Assembly: GCF_018449695.1 (NCBI RefSeq)
Contig: NZ_JAAVUY010000013.1
Location: 124,001 to 188,000 of the forward strand
DNA length: 64,000 bases
Source of the DNA: Bradyrhizobium sp. dw_411
Lineage (GTDB): Bacteria > Pseudomonadota > Alphaproteobacteria > Rhizobiales > Xanthobacteraceae
Reading direction: 5' to 3'
Shown here one piece after another: positions 54,831 to 64,000 of the stretch. Both the position numbers and the translations under genes were made by a program. The notes under the pieces are model-generated. The model searched no databases and was not told the origin of the DNA. It worked only from the letters and a program-made list of their open reading frames with translations. Position 1 is the first letter of the stretch. Every line of letters starts with the position of its first letter.

Positions 54831-55463
54831 ATGTACGACCAATCCAAGCTATCCGAGCTGATCCGGTTCGCAGGCGTACGTGCGGGCGCCACCGTCATCG
54901 ACGTTTACCCAGGCGACGGCGATTGGACCCGTCTCTTCTCCGAAGTCGTGGGCCCCGAAGGCCGGGTCTACAGCTTCGTGCCTGCCGAGGTCGCTCACTT
55001 CAAGAACGATCCGGTCGGCCTTATGAAAACGCTTGCGAAGGAGCCGGGCCGAAAGAACGTCGAAGCCGTCTCGGCGGACCTCGTGGCGATGCCGGAGGCC
55101 ACGCAATCAGCGGATGTCCTGTGGCTGCACCTGTTCTACCACGATCTCCACACCGCCCTGATCCAGGCCAGGGGCGCAACGGCGGCCCAATTCAACCGAG
55201 CCGTCTACGAGCGGCTGAAGCCCGGTGGGTACTACGTCATCGTAGACCACGCCGCCGCCGTCGGGGCGGGTACGAGCGACGCCCAGTCGCTGCATCGAAT
55301 TGAGCCTGCCACCCTTCGCGCTGAGGTGGAGGCGGCCGGTTTCGTACTGGACGCCGAAAGCACCATGCTGGTGAACAAGGACGATCCGCACTCGATCAAG
55401 GTTTTCGATGCCTCGATCAAGGGCAAGACCGATCGCTTCGCCTATCGGTTCGCGAAACCCTGA
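54831..55463 (+). CDS. Class I methyltransferase-like protein
   Basis: A 210-residue protein with a Rossmann methyltransferase core: VIDVYPGDGDW (motif I) and ERLKPGGYYVIVDH (motif for strand 5). The ATG at 54831 has GGAG upstream; 54795 is an alternative. Its SAM-dependent substrate is unknown. Last gene of the SDR set. Confidence 0.75.
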   Translation: MYDQSKLSELIRFAGVRAGATVIDVYPGDGDWTRLFSEVVGPEGRVYSFVPAEVAHFKNDPVGLMKTLAKEPGRKNVEAVSADLVAMPEATQSADVLWLHLFYHDLHTALIQARGATAAQFNRAVYERLKPGGYYVIVDHAAAVGAGTSDAQSLHRIEPATLRAEVEAAGFVLDAESTMLVNKDDPHSIKVFDASIKGKTDRFAYRFAKP

Positions 55464-55668
55464 CCGGTCCCGGCGCCGACTTGCGAACAAGCCCATCGAC
55501 GACATCGAGGTAACCTTGCTGCCGCCCCGAAGTCGGCTTTGGATGAGTTTGTCTGGTGGGTCCTCGCGACGATCAAACCGCGAGCGCAGCAATGGCTTCG
55601 TCGTCGCAACGATCCATCGCGCGACCGCGCGACCTCGGCACGGAGTCGTGGTTCAGAGGACGGCGACG

Positions 55669-56508
55669 CTATCCGGCGGCCGTTTCTTCGGGCCAACTCG
55701 CGACTACGGCATCCAGAAGCGCGCCGTAGATTCCGCCCATGCCGTGGCAGGTCAGGACGTGTCCGCCCTCCTTTTTCGTCTGATAGTACGGCATGCCCCA
55801 AAGCCTGACACCGGCGATCCCCGGTTTGTCGCCGTCGGTCTTCAGATAGATCCTCCACACCGCGCCTCCGCTGGTTCCTCCGTAGTTTCCAGGCAGCGTG
55901 AAGTCCGGATAGTCGGTCGGCATGAAGTCGAAAAGATCGAAACCGCCAACGCGACGCTCGCCCGAAACCGTGCCGTTCGAGAATAACGCTTCGAATCCTT
56001 TTCTGCGCTCTCGAGGTCGCTCCGCCGGCAGATCCTTCGTGCGCTCGTCGATCATGCCGACGACCGCATCCGTAAAGTCCGGAGCCGGGACTGCTTCAGA
56101 CGCATCAGACCGATGCTTAAGAAGATTGTAGAACGAGCCTATCGCATCGAACCAGCCGACAGTATCGGTCGCGAGTCGCAGGAAACCTAGATCCGGCCCG
56201 TCAGGTCCGAAGGCATTGCCGCGCAGCACCATCTTTGTCGCATTGGCCATCTCGATGGTACGCTTGCGATAGTGTGTGGATTGACCGCGATACTCGACGA
56301 TCCCGACCTCGCCCTGTTCGGGAAGGTTGGCCAAGACGTGCGCCGCCGTCAGGATCCCGCGCACCTTGCCGACCGAGACAAGCGTGCCGGAGCCTGCGCC
56401 GACCGCGTCCTCGACACGGTCGTGCGTCTCGAGCTTGGCAAATCCTATCGAATAGACCGCCATGGCGTCGGTCACGCCAGCTGTCGGAATGATTACCGTG
56501 CGAGGCAT
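55669..56508 (-). CDS. Trypsin-like serine protease
   Basis: A 279-residue protease without a clear signal peptide. The chymotrypsin-fold triad is visible: His57 (GILTAAHVLA), Asp106 (GPDLGFLRLA) and Ser213 (YGGTSGGAVWR). It could act in the cytoplasm. Conflict systems often carry trypsin-like modules of this kind. It is the last gene of the leftward block, 177 bases after the DyP peroxidase stop. Confidence 0.82.
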   Translation of the reverse strand: MPRTVIIPTAGVTDAMAVYSIGFAKLETHDRVEDAVGAGSGTLVSVGKVRGILTAAHVLANLPEQGEVGIVEYRGQSTHYRKRTIEMANATKMVLRGNAFGPDGPDLGFLRLATDTVGWFDAIGSFYNLLKHRSDASEAVPAPDFTDAVVGMIDERTKDLPAERPRERRKGFEALFSNGTVSGERRVGGFDLFDFMPTDYPDFTLPGNYGGTSGGAVWRIYLKTDGDKPGIAGVRLWGMPYYQTKKEGGHVLTCHGMGGIYGALLDAVVASWPEETAAG

Positions 56509-56685
56509 CGCGTTCCCTTCGTGTCAGTCGAACTCACCGGGCAGTACGGGCGGCGTCATCGCGCGCTACCTCCGCCGTGGAGATCAGAGCTCAATCAACC
56601 AAAGTGCCCATCCAAGTTCCACCTGCCTCGCGTCGACAAAATTACGGCCCACGAAGCGTCATGGCGGCAACGAGATCGGCCGCCG

Positions 56686-58227
56686 TCAGACGATTGCGGG
56701 TGAAGGGGCGAACAGGGACTTCAGAGTTTTGATGCCAGGTGCGAAAAAATACCCTGCTCCCGTTGCGCGAACGAACTGTCCGACAAGTGTTAGGCTCTTC
56801 GTCTGTGCGCCGATAACCGCAGCCAGGTTTCGACCGTCTGGTGGCGACGGCCCGATGACTGGATCGATCCCGCCTGGGATGGGACGAAGCGGGTCCTTCA
56901 CCCATTCCGACATCAACCGGTAGAAGGCGTGTTGAATCGAGGTCTGATAGCTCATAAACATCAGCCCGCGATCAGCACCGTCCTCCACGCCCGTCCAGTC
57001 GGGTCCGAACGGTACACCGCGACGAAGCATCTGGCTGCTGAGCGTGCTGCCTACGCCCCCGAAATCGTGACTCTGATCTCGCGGGTTCACCTTCCTGATG
57101 TGTCCGAAGAATGGACATGCACTACCCAACGGATCGGCAGCAGCCCCCGGAAACGGGTGGCTGCCGTCAGCGTCGGTCAACGTCGTCGGGGCGATGGGCG
57201 AGACGAATCTAAAGCCGTTCTTCTTGTAGAAGTCAGATGAGATAGCAGGATCTTCTCGATCCGGAGAAAGTGAGACCGGCGTGCCGTCCTTCCATCGCCC
57301 GACGCAACGAGCCGCCGCCTTCTCCGGCGACCATGCGACGCCCGAGGCCGTCGAGAATTGCTGGGCAAGATCCGCCATCGCTTTCCAGAACAACCCCACG
57401 TCTTGGCTCAAGCGTCGGACCACGAGAAGCGAGCCATTGCGTAGGAACGGGTCGCCGCCAACGATGTCGCCAGCATGCTGCATGTCGTCGGGGTTGAGGC
57501 CCGGATAGCCGAAGACGAATTGCCCCGGCCAAGTGAGTCGCTGCCCCGGTCGAGACCAAAGTAGACTCTGAGGATCCGCGCCACCATATGCCCTCGGCGT
57601 CAGGTAGGTCTCATCGTCCATCATTCCCCGAACACCAGGCTGGGAAATTCCGTCAACGAACCCGAAATGCTCCGCTTCGCGGGCTATGCGGCGGCCGCAC
57701 TCGTTGAGCACGACGGTCACCGAGGCCCCGAGCAGAGCGAGATAGCGAGCAGCGGTCGCAAGGACCTGATGCTCGTCCGCCGAGGCGATGAGGATCAGAA
57801 CGTCCGGCTCGCGCTCTGGTGTATCGCCGAAATGCCAGCCTTGCGGCCTTCCCTTGTCGTCGACCGCATCTCCCAATGCCGTCGCGCTGCCGCCAGGGCC
57901 CATGTGGAAGATCGGGTCTAGGACCTTGCCGGGATCGGCTTCCAATTTTGCAAGCCCGCCCCCGGACAAGGCCATGGCGACGTTCGGCACGGTCGTCGCA
58001 ACCGGCACCTTCCCGGCCAACGCGGCGATGCGCCGCTGCGCTTTGGCATCGGAAGACGAACGCACTGGCGTGACATCAACTGCTATCGTCCGCAACGCCG
58101 TCTTTGCTGCATCGAGCGCCTCCGGCGTCACCCTTATTCCGAGCAGAAGTTCGTAGGCTCTGCCAAAGCCGGTCAGGATATGACCTTGGATGTCATCCGC
58201 GTCGAGGCGTGGTTCCTGGATGGTCAT
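56686..58227 (-). CDS. DyP-type haem peroxidase
   Basis: A 513-residue dye-decolourising peroxidase. The GXXDG motif lies in HFGFVDGISQPGV (with the distal Asp) and the proximal haem His in ACPFFGHIRKVNPRD. It uses hydrogen peroxide to oxidise substrates. Longer than most DyPs (about 300-450). No Tat signal, so cytoplasmic. It overlaps the 533-residue unknown gene by four bases, so the two are coupled. Confidence 0.9.
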   Translation of the reverse strand: MTIQEPRLDADDIQGHILTGFGRAYELLLGIRVTPEALDAAKTALRTIAVDVTPVRSSSDAKAQRRIAALAGKVPVATTVPNVAMALSGGGLAKLEADPGKVLDPIFHMGPGGSATALGDAVDDKGRPQGWHFGDTPEREPDVLILIASADEHQVLATAARYLALLGASVTVVLNECGRRIAREAEHFGFVDGISQPGVRGMMDDETYLTPRAYGGADPQSLLWSRPGQRLTWPGQFVFGYPGLNPDDMQHAGDIVGGDPFLRNGSLLVVRRLSQDVGLFWKAMADLAQQFSTASGVAWSPEKAAARCVGRWKDGTPVSLSPDREDPAISSDFYKKNGFRFVSPIAPTTLTDADGSHPFPGAAADPLGSACPFFGHIRKVNPRDQSHDFGGVGSTLSSQMLRRGVPFGPDWTGVEDGADRGLMFMSYQTSIQHAFYRLMSEWVKDPLRPIPGGIDPVIGPSPPDGRNLAAVIGAQTKSLTLVGQFVRATGAGYFFAPGIKTLKSLFAPSPAIV

Positions 58228-59825
58228 TGAAACTTGGCGCGGCTCGACGCGATCGGCGGCGGCGGTATGACCTCGTTGCCCACGGGGGCAGTCGACGCCT
58301 TGTCTTCCGTCGCCTTCGACACGAACACGGTATCCGAATCAAGTTTCACGTCAAAGGTGCTGATGTGCCCCGTGAGGAGCGCCGCTGGCCCGACAAGAGG
58401 GACTTCTTGCAGCCAGTCGTCCGGCTTCGCCTTCTCGCAGGACGCAACCTCTTCAGGATCGAACGTGCCGAAGAAGCCTGAACTGGTCGGGTTGCGGCAG
58501 ACGAGATTCGGTTTGCATCCATGGGGGGCCTTGTTGGCGCCGCCGTTCTTGACATCGGCATAGAGCGACATGGTTATCTTGCGCGCCACCTGACCTGCAC
58601 GCTCAAGCAGCCTATTGTCGATGTAGCAGTCTCCGAGCGTCCAATCGGCGCCCGCCGGAGCCTCAAGCTTCATATGAAGCTTGCGTGGATGCGCCGCATC
58701 CGCTGCGTCGCCTCGCGAAATGGTCAGCACGTCCGCCTCGGCCACAGGCACACGACCTGTCGGTGTTTGACGCTGAAGCGTCGAAAGATCGATCGACGCA
58801 ATGTAAAGTCCTATTGGGTCGGTCAGCGACACGCGGTTTCCCGCAGCTACCTGGAGGCCGACCAGCTCGCCGATCGTTGGGTCGCTGCTTCGATTGATGC
58901 CGCCGTATCCTGCGCACGCAATGCGAGTCAGTGCCGGATCGTCGTCCAAATCCGGGCGCGGTCCATCGATGTCCGACTGCCAAACGATCGAAGCGCGGGC
59001 TGCTAGATCAATCTCCGCACCGAGGGTGTTCGCCCAATGCGTGAGATGCACGGCGCCATGGGTCGAGTTCCACTTGTTGTATTGGTTGTAGTCGCCTTTG
59101 GCGGCAAACTTCAGCCACCTCGCGGCACCGTTGGCGTTTTCGCCGTAGACCACCGCATCACTGGGATAGAAAATGTCGTCCCTCTGAACGTTATCGCCTA
59201 CCAACTTCTTGTAGAGGCCGAACACGAGATCCGGCTCCTTGTCGGCGAGATAGGTCCAGTATTCCGGCGGTTCGGCGGTGAATGATAGGCGGACAAGCTT
59301 GCCTCGAGTATCTCGGTCGGCGTGCCACTCGCAATATTCGTCTTGTTGCCGATAACACATCGTGATCTCGGCGCCCGTACCGGAACCCAGCCGCGCCCGG
59401 CGGGCAAGTTTCTGTTGAGCCACAGGCAGAAGGCTAACGAGGTGCGCGGGGATTCTCTTGAGCTGCGGCTGCCCCTTTCCGTCCGGATACCAGAAGAAAA
59501 GATATTCGACGACCGTTTCCGCGGTCGCCTCGGCAAGTGCCTGCTTAGCCGGAGTCGGATCTCCCAGTACCTTATGCCAGCGATCAAGCGCTCGAGGAAA
59601 TCCGTTCCAAGGAATCGGTGCCGTTGCGTCTCCATGATCCTTGCGACCGTCGAAATAGTTTGGACTCTTGTCGAACGCGCCCGGCACGTGTTTGCCGTGA
59701 TCCTCATGACCTTGGAGGTTTTGCATCAGATAGTCGTTCCAGGCCTGCGCGAGATCCTGCGGCGTCGTGTTCTTGGCGTCCTTAAAATCGATAGCACCGA
59801 TGTCGGCCGGCGTGCGAAGTAGCAT
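58224..59825 (-). CDS. Large hypothetical protein coupled to DyP
   Basis: A 533-residue protein. The ATG at 59825 follows GGAGGAATTTGTG. The front is helical; residues about 165-300 contain EYCEWHADRDTRGKLVRLSF, then NQYNKWNSTHGAVHLTHWAN, rich in His, Cys and Trp, which suggests a metal or cofactor site. The final third is beta-rich, and no domain was named. Its stop overlaps the DyP start (ATGA). It may be a peroxidase partner or an oxidase of its own. Confidence 0.65.
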   Translation of the reverse strand: MLLRTPADIGAIDFKDAKNTTPQDLAQAWNDYLMQNLQGHEDHGKHVPGAFDKSPNYFDGRKDHGDATAPIPWNGFPRALDRWHKVLGDPTPAKQALAEATAETVVEYLFFWYPDGKGQPQLKRIPAHLVSLLPVAQQKLARRARLGSGTGAEITMCYRQQDEYCEWHADRDTRGKLVRLSFTAEPPEYWTYLADKEPDLVFGLYKKLVGDNVQRDDIFYPSDAVVYGENANGAARWLKFAAKGDYNQYNKWNSTHGAVHLTHWANTLGAEIDLAARASIVWQSDIDGPRPDLDDDPALTRIACAGYGGINRSSDPTIGELVGLQVAAGNRVSLTDPIGLYIASIDLSTLQRQTPTGRVPVAEADVLTISRGDAADAAHPRKLHMKLEAPAGADWTLGDCYIDNRLLERAGQVARKITMSLYADVKNGGANKAPHGCKPNLVCRNPTSSGFFGTFDPEEVASCEKAKPDDWLQEVPLVGPAALLTGHISTFDVKLDSDTVFVSKATEDKASTAPVGNEVIPPPPIASSRAKFQ

Positions 59826-60119
59826 CACAAATTCCTCCAAAGCGCGAAGACGGCTCGCGGATTCAGTTGGCTTGCTGGATGTGTCTCAAACGGGCCCACA
59901 CGGTTCGCGGCCATACAGGTATGAACAATCGCGAAACAGTAGGCCATTAAACGCAGTGGTTGTGAAGGCCGCCGAACATCAGTTTTCACGGTGCTCGGTG
60001 GTGGACAGGCGATGAAATCGTCAGCGACCGTCAGTCCGTGTCGCCGACGCGATCAAAATTCTCGCGCCCGCAAAAGGCTTGCTACGTCGAGGCTCTGGAA
60101 ACAACGCCGGCCCGCAAAC
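59826..60119. other. Gap inside the leftward block
   Basis: No gene or clear signal was seen in this 294-base stretch; it may hold a promoter for the DyP section. Confidence 0.45.
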
Positions 60120-61529
60120 TCAGGGCTGTTTCGGACACGGCCATCGGCCGTAGCATTTTCCCTTGATCTCGTTGCTGCCGCAGCAGATCTCGACGTGATT
60201 GGAGCATCGGCTTCCCGAGCTGCACTGCTTGCTCATTCGGGCATTCGGAGCCGGCGAATACGGTGGAGCAGTGCTTGCCCCCATCCCCATCGTGTCGATC
60301 TCTACGACCGTGCCGATGCGCAGGAAGATCCGCTGCTCCCTTTCACCCTTGTTCACCGTGACGTTCTTGTTCTCCAGCGTCCAGCGCTCGTTCGCATCGT
60401 CTGCAGGAACGAGCACCGAAGTGTCCGGACCAGTCGTTTGGACGCTCCCTTCGAACTCGACCCACTCAGAATCGCGAAAATCGACAGGCACTTGGTTTAG
60501 ATCGGTCATGCATGCTTCTCCCAGTCGCGGAAATGCGACCCACAACAACTTCGCGGCCACCGGCAGACTGGTGGCCAGAATGGCGGCGACCAGTCCTGCG
60601 CAGAGGAGAACGCGGACCGGCGGATAGAGGATATCGAAAAGGTCGACCCCGAGATAATAGGTCTCGGTAGCCCGTTCGGAAGGGAATAGCCGCGCGACGG
60701 CCGCCGCATCGCCCGCAGCGGCCATGGCGACCGCTGGAGACGCCGCGCCGACTTCCGCATCGGCTTCGCCCTGAAGAGGCTCGTCGGTCGGGTGCGGGTT
60801 CGCATAACCGTCGAGCAGCTTCAGCCGCTCGTCCAGAACCTTTCTGCTCTCTTCGTCGAGCAGTCCGCGATTCTCATCGGCGAAGCCATAGATCGTCTTC
60901 GCCAGATCCGACTGGGGAACGGCCTGCCCGTGCCGTTCGATTGTCCGTACCAGAACCAGCGCCGCGTCCTCGCGAGCCAGGCCGCCGCTCTTGCGGATGG
61001 CATGAGCAAGTATGGGAGGACAGAAGTAGTTGTAGATGACGTGAAGCGTCAGGTAGAGCGCGTACCCAGCAATCTCGATGCGGATCGTGTCGATCGCCGA
61101 GAAATGTCTGCAGAACAGATCGAAGTTGAAAACGTGCCTGTTGACCCAGATCGCCCAACGAGTCTCTTCGTCGACCCCCTGAGTGACGTAGAAAAGTGCG
61201 TAGGAGAGAAAGACGATCGTCAGCGGGATCTTGGTGCTCTTGAAGAACGGCTCCAAGGCTGTCCATCTTGGAACGTGGAGCCTTGCAAGCCATGCGACAT
61301 CTGGATATCGCGCGACGATCAGTTCAAATGCGTAGAACAGGAGTGCGATCGCGATGGAAGCGACGGCGGCGATCCAATAGTGCAGGACGGGATCGCCGCG
61401 TTGACCCCAGACAAAGGCCCATCGAAGTGCTTCCGCGCACGATAGGACAGGAAGCACGATCGCCAACCAAATCCCAAACCTTTCCAGGTGTGTTGAGGCG
61501 ACAGTCTTTTCGGAACCACTTTCGGTCAT
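60120..61529 (-). CDS. Multi-helix membrane protein with cysteine-rich tail
   Basis: A 469-residue protein with about four to six hydrophobic segments: residues 18-38, 48-70, 98-115, 150-168 and 305-330. The C-terminal 60 residues are Cys-rich (SKQCSSGSRCSNHVEICCGS). No family recognised. The start overlaps the sarcosine-oxidase-like stop by four bases. It may couple the oxidase section to the membrane. Confidence 0.65.
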   Translation of the reverse strand: MTESGSEKTVASTHLERFGIWLAIVLPVLSCAEALRWAFVWGQRGDPVLHYWIAAVASIAIALLFYAFELIVARYPDVAWLARLHVPRWTALEPFFKSTKIPLTIVFLSYALFYVTQGVDEETRWAIWVNRHVFNFDLFCRHFSAIDTIRIEIAGYALYLTLHVIYNYFCPPILAHAIRKSGGLAREDAALVLVRTIERHGQAVPQSDLAKTIYGFADENRGLLDEESRKVLDERLKLLDGYANPHPTDEPLQGEADAEVGAASPAVAMAAAGDAAAVARLFPSERATETYYLGVDLFDILYPPVRVLLCAGLVAAILATSLPVAAKLLWVAFPRLGEACMTDLNQVPVDFRDSEWVEFEGSVQTTGPDTSVLVPADDANERWTLENKNVTVNKGEREQRIFLRIGTVVEIDTMGMGASTAPPYSPAPNARMSKQCSSGSRCSNHVEICCGSNEIKGKCYGRWPCPKQP

Positions 61530-62689
61530 TCGCCGCTACCCCGGAGTCCCGACGCGAACTGCGAATACCTGTCCAACCGGAAGGCCTCGGGCGCCGTCAC
61601 TTTCGGATCAAGGGCCATGTCGGCGACCATCGCACCGATCGCGGTGGCGAATTTCGCGCCATGCCCGGAACAAGGCGAAGCCACGATGATGCGGCTATCG
61701 TCCGGAAGTCGGTCTATGATGAACTCTTCGCCCTTGTCGCCGCGCAGATCCGCTGCGAGCGTGTTCGTGTAGAGGCAGACGTCGCGGTCGACGATGCAAC
61801 CCGCCGCGCCGGGGAGCAATTCGGCGAGTGTCGTTCCGACCAACTCGAGTTCATCGTCGCTCGGCGGCGGTCCCCAGGCGTCGGCTCCGACCACCGGCCC
61901 GTGGTCGTGTTGCGCCGCCTTGACGCCTCGTCCCTCGAAATCAGGAAAGCCGTAGACCAAGCCCCGCGCGGCTTCGAGGATGAACACGGGAAACTCGCCG
62001 TAACGAACCGCGTCAGGCTGCGCCGGCGCGAACCATCCGATCGTCTGGCGCGTGATCTTCAGATGTCGGGCAAGTCCCGGAATTAGTCCGCCTATCCAAG
62101 GCCCGGCGGCGACGATGACCTTCTCCGCCAGGATATCCTCGCGCGGCGTCGAGATGCGGATACCGGCGGCCGTCGGGCGAATGCGGGCCGTGGCCCTGAC
62201 GATGCGGTCTTCGAGGCCTTCGCGGAAAGCCCGGAGCGCGGCTTCCGCCAACAGGATGCCGCCGCTTTCCTGCACGACCACGTCCCAATCCGTGGGCAAC
62301 CGGAATGCAGGAAACGCGGCATTGGCTTCGGCTCCGGTCGTAGGCCCGGTGCCGCCACCCTTGAGCGCTGCGGCAGCGCGGGATTCGGCGACCAGTTTCG
62401 ATCTCGGCGGTCCCGCTTCGAGGACTTGGCTAGGCAGGAGCACCGTCCGCCCCGTGGCGGATTCCAGCATCCGCCAACCCTTGAAGGCCTCGTCGCTCAA
62501 GTCGGTATAGGCCTTGCTCTCGAAATTGAAACGCCGGTAGACGCGGCAAGAGCCGTGCGATGAACCTCGCGGGCCGCCCAAGTCCAACGGGTCAAACCCG
62601 ATCACGTCGGCTCCTCTGCGCGAGAGCGAATGGAGCGCTGCGCTTCCCATGAGACCTAGTCCTACCACGGCAATCTCGCACAAACGCAT
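61526..62689 (-). CDS. FAD-dependent amine oxidase, sarcosine oxidase/N-methyltryptophan oxidase-like
   Basis: A 387-residue flavoenzyme of the DAO superfamily. FAD motif VVGLGLMGSAALHSLSRRG (8-26) is at the N-terminus. DVCLYTNT carries the cysteine that links FAD covalently in monomeric sarcosine oxidase, and CSGHGAKFA is the matching C-terminal contact. Such enzymes oxidise secondary amines and release hydrogen peroxide. Substrate not determined. Upstream is the second amine oxidase, 30 bases away. Confidence 0.88.
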   Translation of the reverse strand: MRLCEIAVVGLGLMGSAALHSLSRRGADVIGFDPLDLGGPRGSSHGSCRVYRRFNFESKAYTDLSDEAFKGWRMLESATGRTVLLPSQVLEAGPPRSKLVAESRAAAALKGGGTGPTTGAEANAAFPAFRLPTDWDVVVQESGGILLAEAALRAFREGLEDRIVRATARIRPTAAGIRISTPREDILAEKVIVAAGPWIGGLIPGLARHLKITRQTIGWFAPAQPDAVRYGEFPVFILEAARGLVYGFPDFEGRGVKAAQHDHGPVVGADAWGPPPSDDELELVGTTLAELLPGAAGCIVDRDVCLYTNTLAADLRGDKGEEFIIDRLPDDSRIIVASPCSGHGAKFATAIGAMVADMALDPKVTAPEAFRLDRYSQFASGLRGSGE

Positions 62690-62719
62690 CGCAATGCTCC
62701 CACCGGCAGTATCCGCCGA

Positions 62720-64000
62720 TCAAATGAGGCCCTCGTTGCGAATGATGGCCGATGCAGCCGTCAGTCCTGACTGCAGCGCGCCTTCCATGTAACCGAAGAA
62801 AGGGAGACAACAGTGTTCGCCCGCGAACACCAGGCGGTCGTGAAATGGCCGATTGAGAAACGGCCCGATCCGCTTGACCTCGCCGGGCGCCGGACAGGAA
62901 TAGCCGGCCTTCGTCCACCTTTCGCCGGGCCAGGAGACGAACTTCGGCTCGGCGGCCAGATTATCTGAATAGCCCGAGAAGAGCTTGTCCAGTTCGCGAG
63001 CGTAATAAGCATTCAGTTGACGTTCGTCCGACTTGGCAAGGAGTTCGATCGCGGCTTCCGCGGCATGCCCTCCCGCGAACAGGCTGAGTTCCACCGTCTG
63101 ATCCGGCATCTGAATCTGGTTGTCCGTGCCGTCCCACGTCAATCCGATCGTCTCGGAGGTGCCATTCGGAGATTGACCGGCGCCGAACCAGAAGCGGCCT
63201 TTGAGTTCGCTCAAATATTTGACGGCGACGCCCATCGAGACGCGATACTCGGGCGCAATGGGTGGATTAATCCTGATCTCTCCGGGAGACGACGTGGTCG
63301 CCCACAGGCTCGGTGGAACGGCGAATACGACATAGTCGAAGTCAGTTTCCTTTCCGGCCGCGTTCGTGAGGACGACCTTGTCAGCGCGGATGTCCACCGA
63401 TGTGATCGGCGTTCCCGTCGATATCTCGCCACCGGCCGCGATGATGCTCTCCGCCAGCTTCGTCGCTAAAGTTTGGTTGCCCTGTTCGCACTTCACCGTC
63501 TCGGACTGGGTGAAGTAGTCATCGGGCTTTCCATGAATTCCACCCCCACGAACCGCGGCAAGGTTGGCCAACAAGCTCTGCCGCTCGGTTGGCGCGCCGT
63601 TCGTATTGACGAACTGAGTCTCCAGCGCCCGTCTCGCGAGATCGCTGCAATCCTGCAGTTTTATCCACGTCGCCAAGCTCGTGTTGTCGAGACTTTCCGC
63701 ATCGGGAGCATCCCAGCATTTGTATGGGTCCGACAACCTCCTTGCTTCCGCGCACATGTTCGCGATCGCAGGCTCCATCTCGTCGTAGACTTGCTTCGTT
63801 TCCTTGGCCGACAACAGCCGCCCGTCCAAAGACAACGGCATATCCAGATCTAGGGACGAGAACGCATCCTCGGTCGTCAGCACGGTCAATCCTAGATCGA
63901 ACTCCTTCGCCAGCATCAGCCAAGTGGGATGGTTGTATCCGATCAGTTCCGCGCCGGCTTCGATCGCGCGATGCGACGACGCATGGAATTGCGTCCACAC
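62720..64000 (-). CDS. Flavin monoamine oxidase, N-terminus cut by window edge
   Basis: The last 426 residues of a flavin-containing amine oxidase. The N-terminal FAD motif lies beyond the window. Visible are a substrate-domain helical segment, YVVFAVPPSLWATTS and the C-terminal FAD site FAGEHCCLPFFGYMEGALQS (near 395-414). These enzymes deaminate amines or amino acids and produce hydrogen peroxide. It leads the visible leftward block. Confidence 0.9.
   Translation of the reverse strand: MWTQFHASSHRAIEAGAELIGYNHPTWLMLAKEFDLGLTVLTTEDAFSSLDLDMPLSLDGRLLSAKETKQVYDEMEPAIANMCAEARRLSDPYKCWDAPDAESLDNTSLATWIKLQDCSDLARRALETQFVNTNGAPTERQSLLANLAAVRGGGIHGKPDDYFTQSETVKCEQGNQTLATKLAESIIAAGGEISTGTPITSVDIRADKVVLTNAAGKETDFDYVVFAVPPSLWATTSSPGEIRINPPIAPEYRVSMGVAVKYLSELKGRFWFGAGQSPNGTSETIGLTWDGTDNQIQMPDQTVELSLFAGGHAAEAAIELLAKSDERQLNAYYARELDKLFSGYSDNLAAEPKFVSWPGERWTKAGYSCPAPGEVKRIGPFLNRPFHDRLVFAGEHCCLPFFGYMEGALQSGLTAASAIIRNEGLI

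Overview
The window is GC-rich alphaproteobacterial DNA. The globin-coupled chemotransducer, DosP-like and DUF2336 proteins and an IS5/IS427-type transposase remnant fit Bradyrhizobium, Rhodopseudomonas or Afipia relatives (Nitrobacteraceae); this placement is inference from gene content only. No rRNA, complete tRNA or CRISPR array was seen.

Region 1 (1-8.5 kb) is core-like and devoted to gas sensing and signalling. It holds a DosP-like PAS-PAS-GAF-GGDEF-EAL protein (cut by the left edge), a second PAS-GGDEF-EAL protein, a DUF2336 protein, a Crp/Fnr-family regulator and a soluble globin-coupled methyl-accepting protein. A near-identical 19-bp element lies upstream of two of these genes.

Region 2 (8.5-11.8 kb) is a junction. 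Two diverged 73-bp direct repeats, each carrying the 3' end of a tRNA-Ser-like sequence, flank an autotransporter gene. The right copy lies about 100 bp before a tyrosine recombinase. This looks like the left border of an integrative island, possibly with two stacked integration scars.

Region 3 (11.8-38.7 kb) is accessory DNA rich in conflict and mobile genes. It contains the integrase, a DUF3846-like protein, small unknown genes, a flavoprotein, an XRE regulator, an HNH protein and a metallophosphoesterase. An LCAT-like lipase plus CHAT protease pair runs convergently into an XRE-AAA ATPase-subtilase operon. A complete Wadjet (JetABCD) operon follows, with a fifth, KfrA-like gene. Two small genes 19 kb apart share an identical 16-bp operator at identical spacing.

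Region 4 (38.7-44.7 kb) holds scars and transporters: decayed XRE and kup ends, a transglutaminase-like protein, a DUF2934 protein, a truncated MFS gene and a dipeptide-type ABC transporter lacking its binding protein.

Region 5 (45-55.5 kb) has an XRE regulator divergent from a possible restriction-fold nuclease, a 1088-residue Hsp90-like ATPase/nuclease, three exported proteins (Cys-rich, DUF1353, papain-like), a transposase remnant, and a LysR regulator divergent from an SDR/NTF2-like/methyltransferase set.

Region 6 (55.7-64 kb) is a leftward block: flavin amine oxidase (cut by the right edge), sarcosine-oxidase-like flavoprotein, membrane protein, a 533-residue unknown, a DyP peroxidase and a trypsin-like protease. 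Several of these genes overlap. A hydrogen-peroxide producing and consuming module is the simplest reading. The strongest candidates for undescribed systems are the lipase/CHAT/subtilase/AAA locus, the five-gene Wadjet operon and the oxidase-DyP-protease block.
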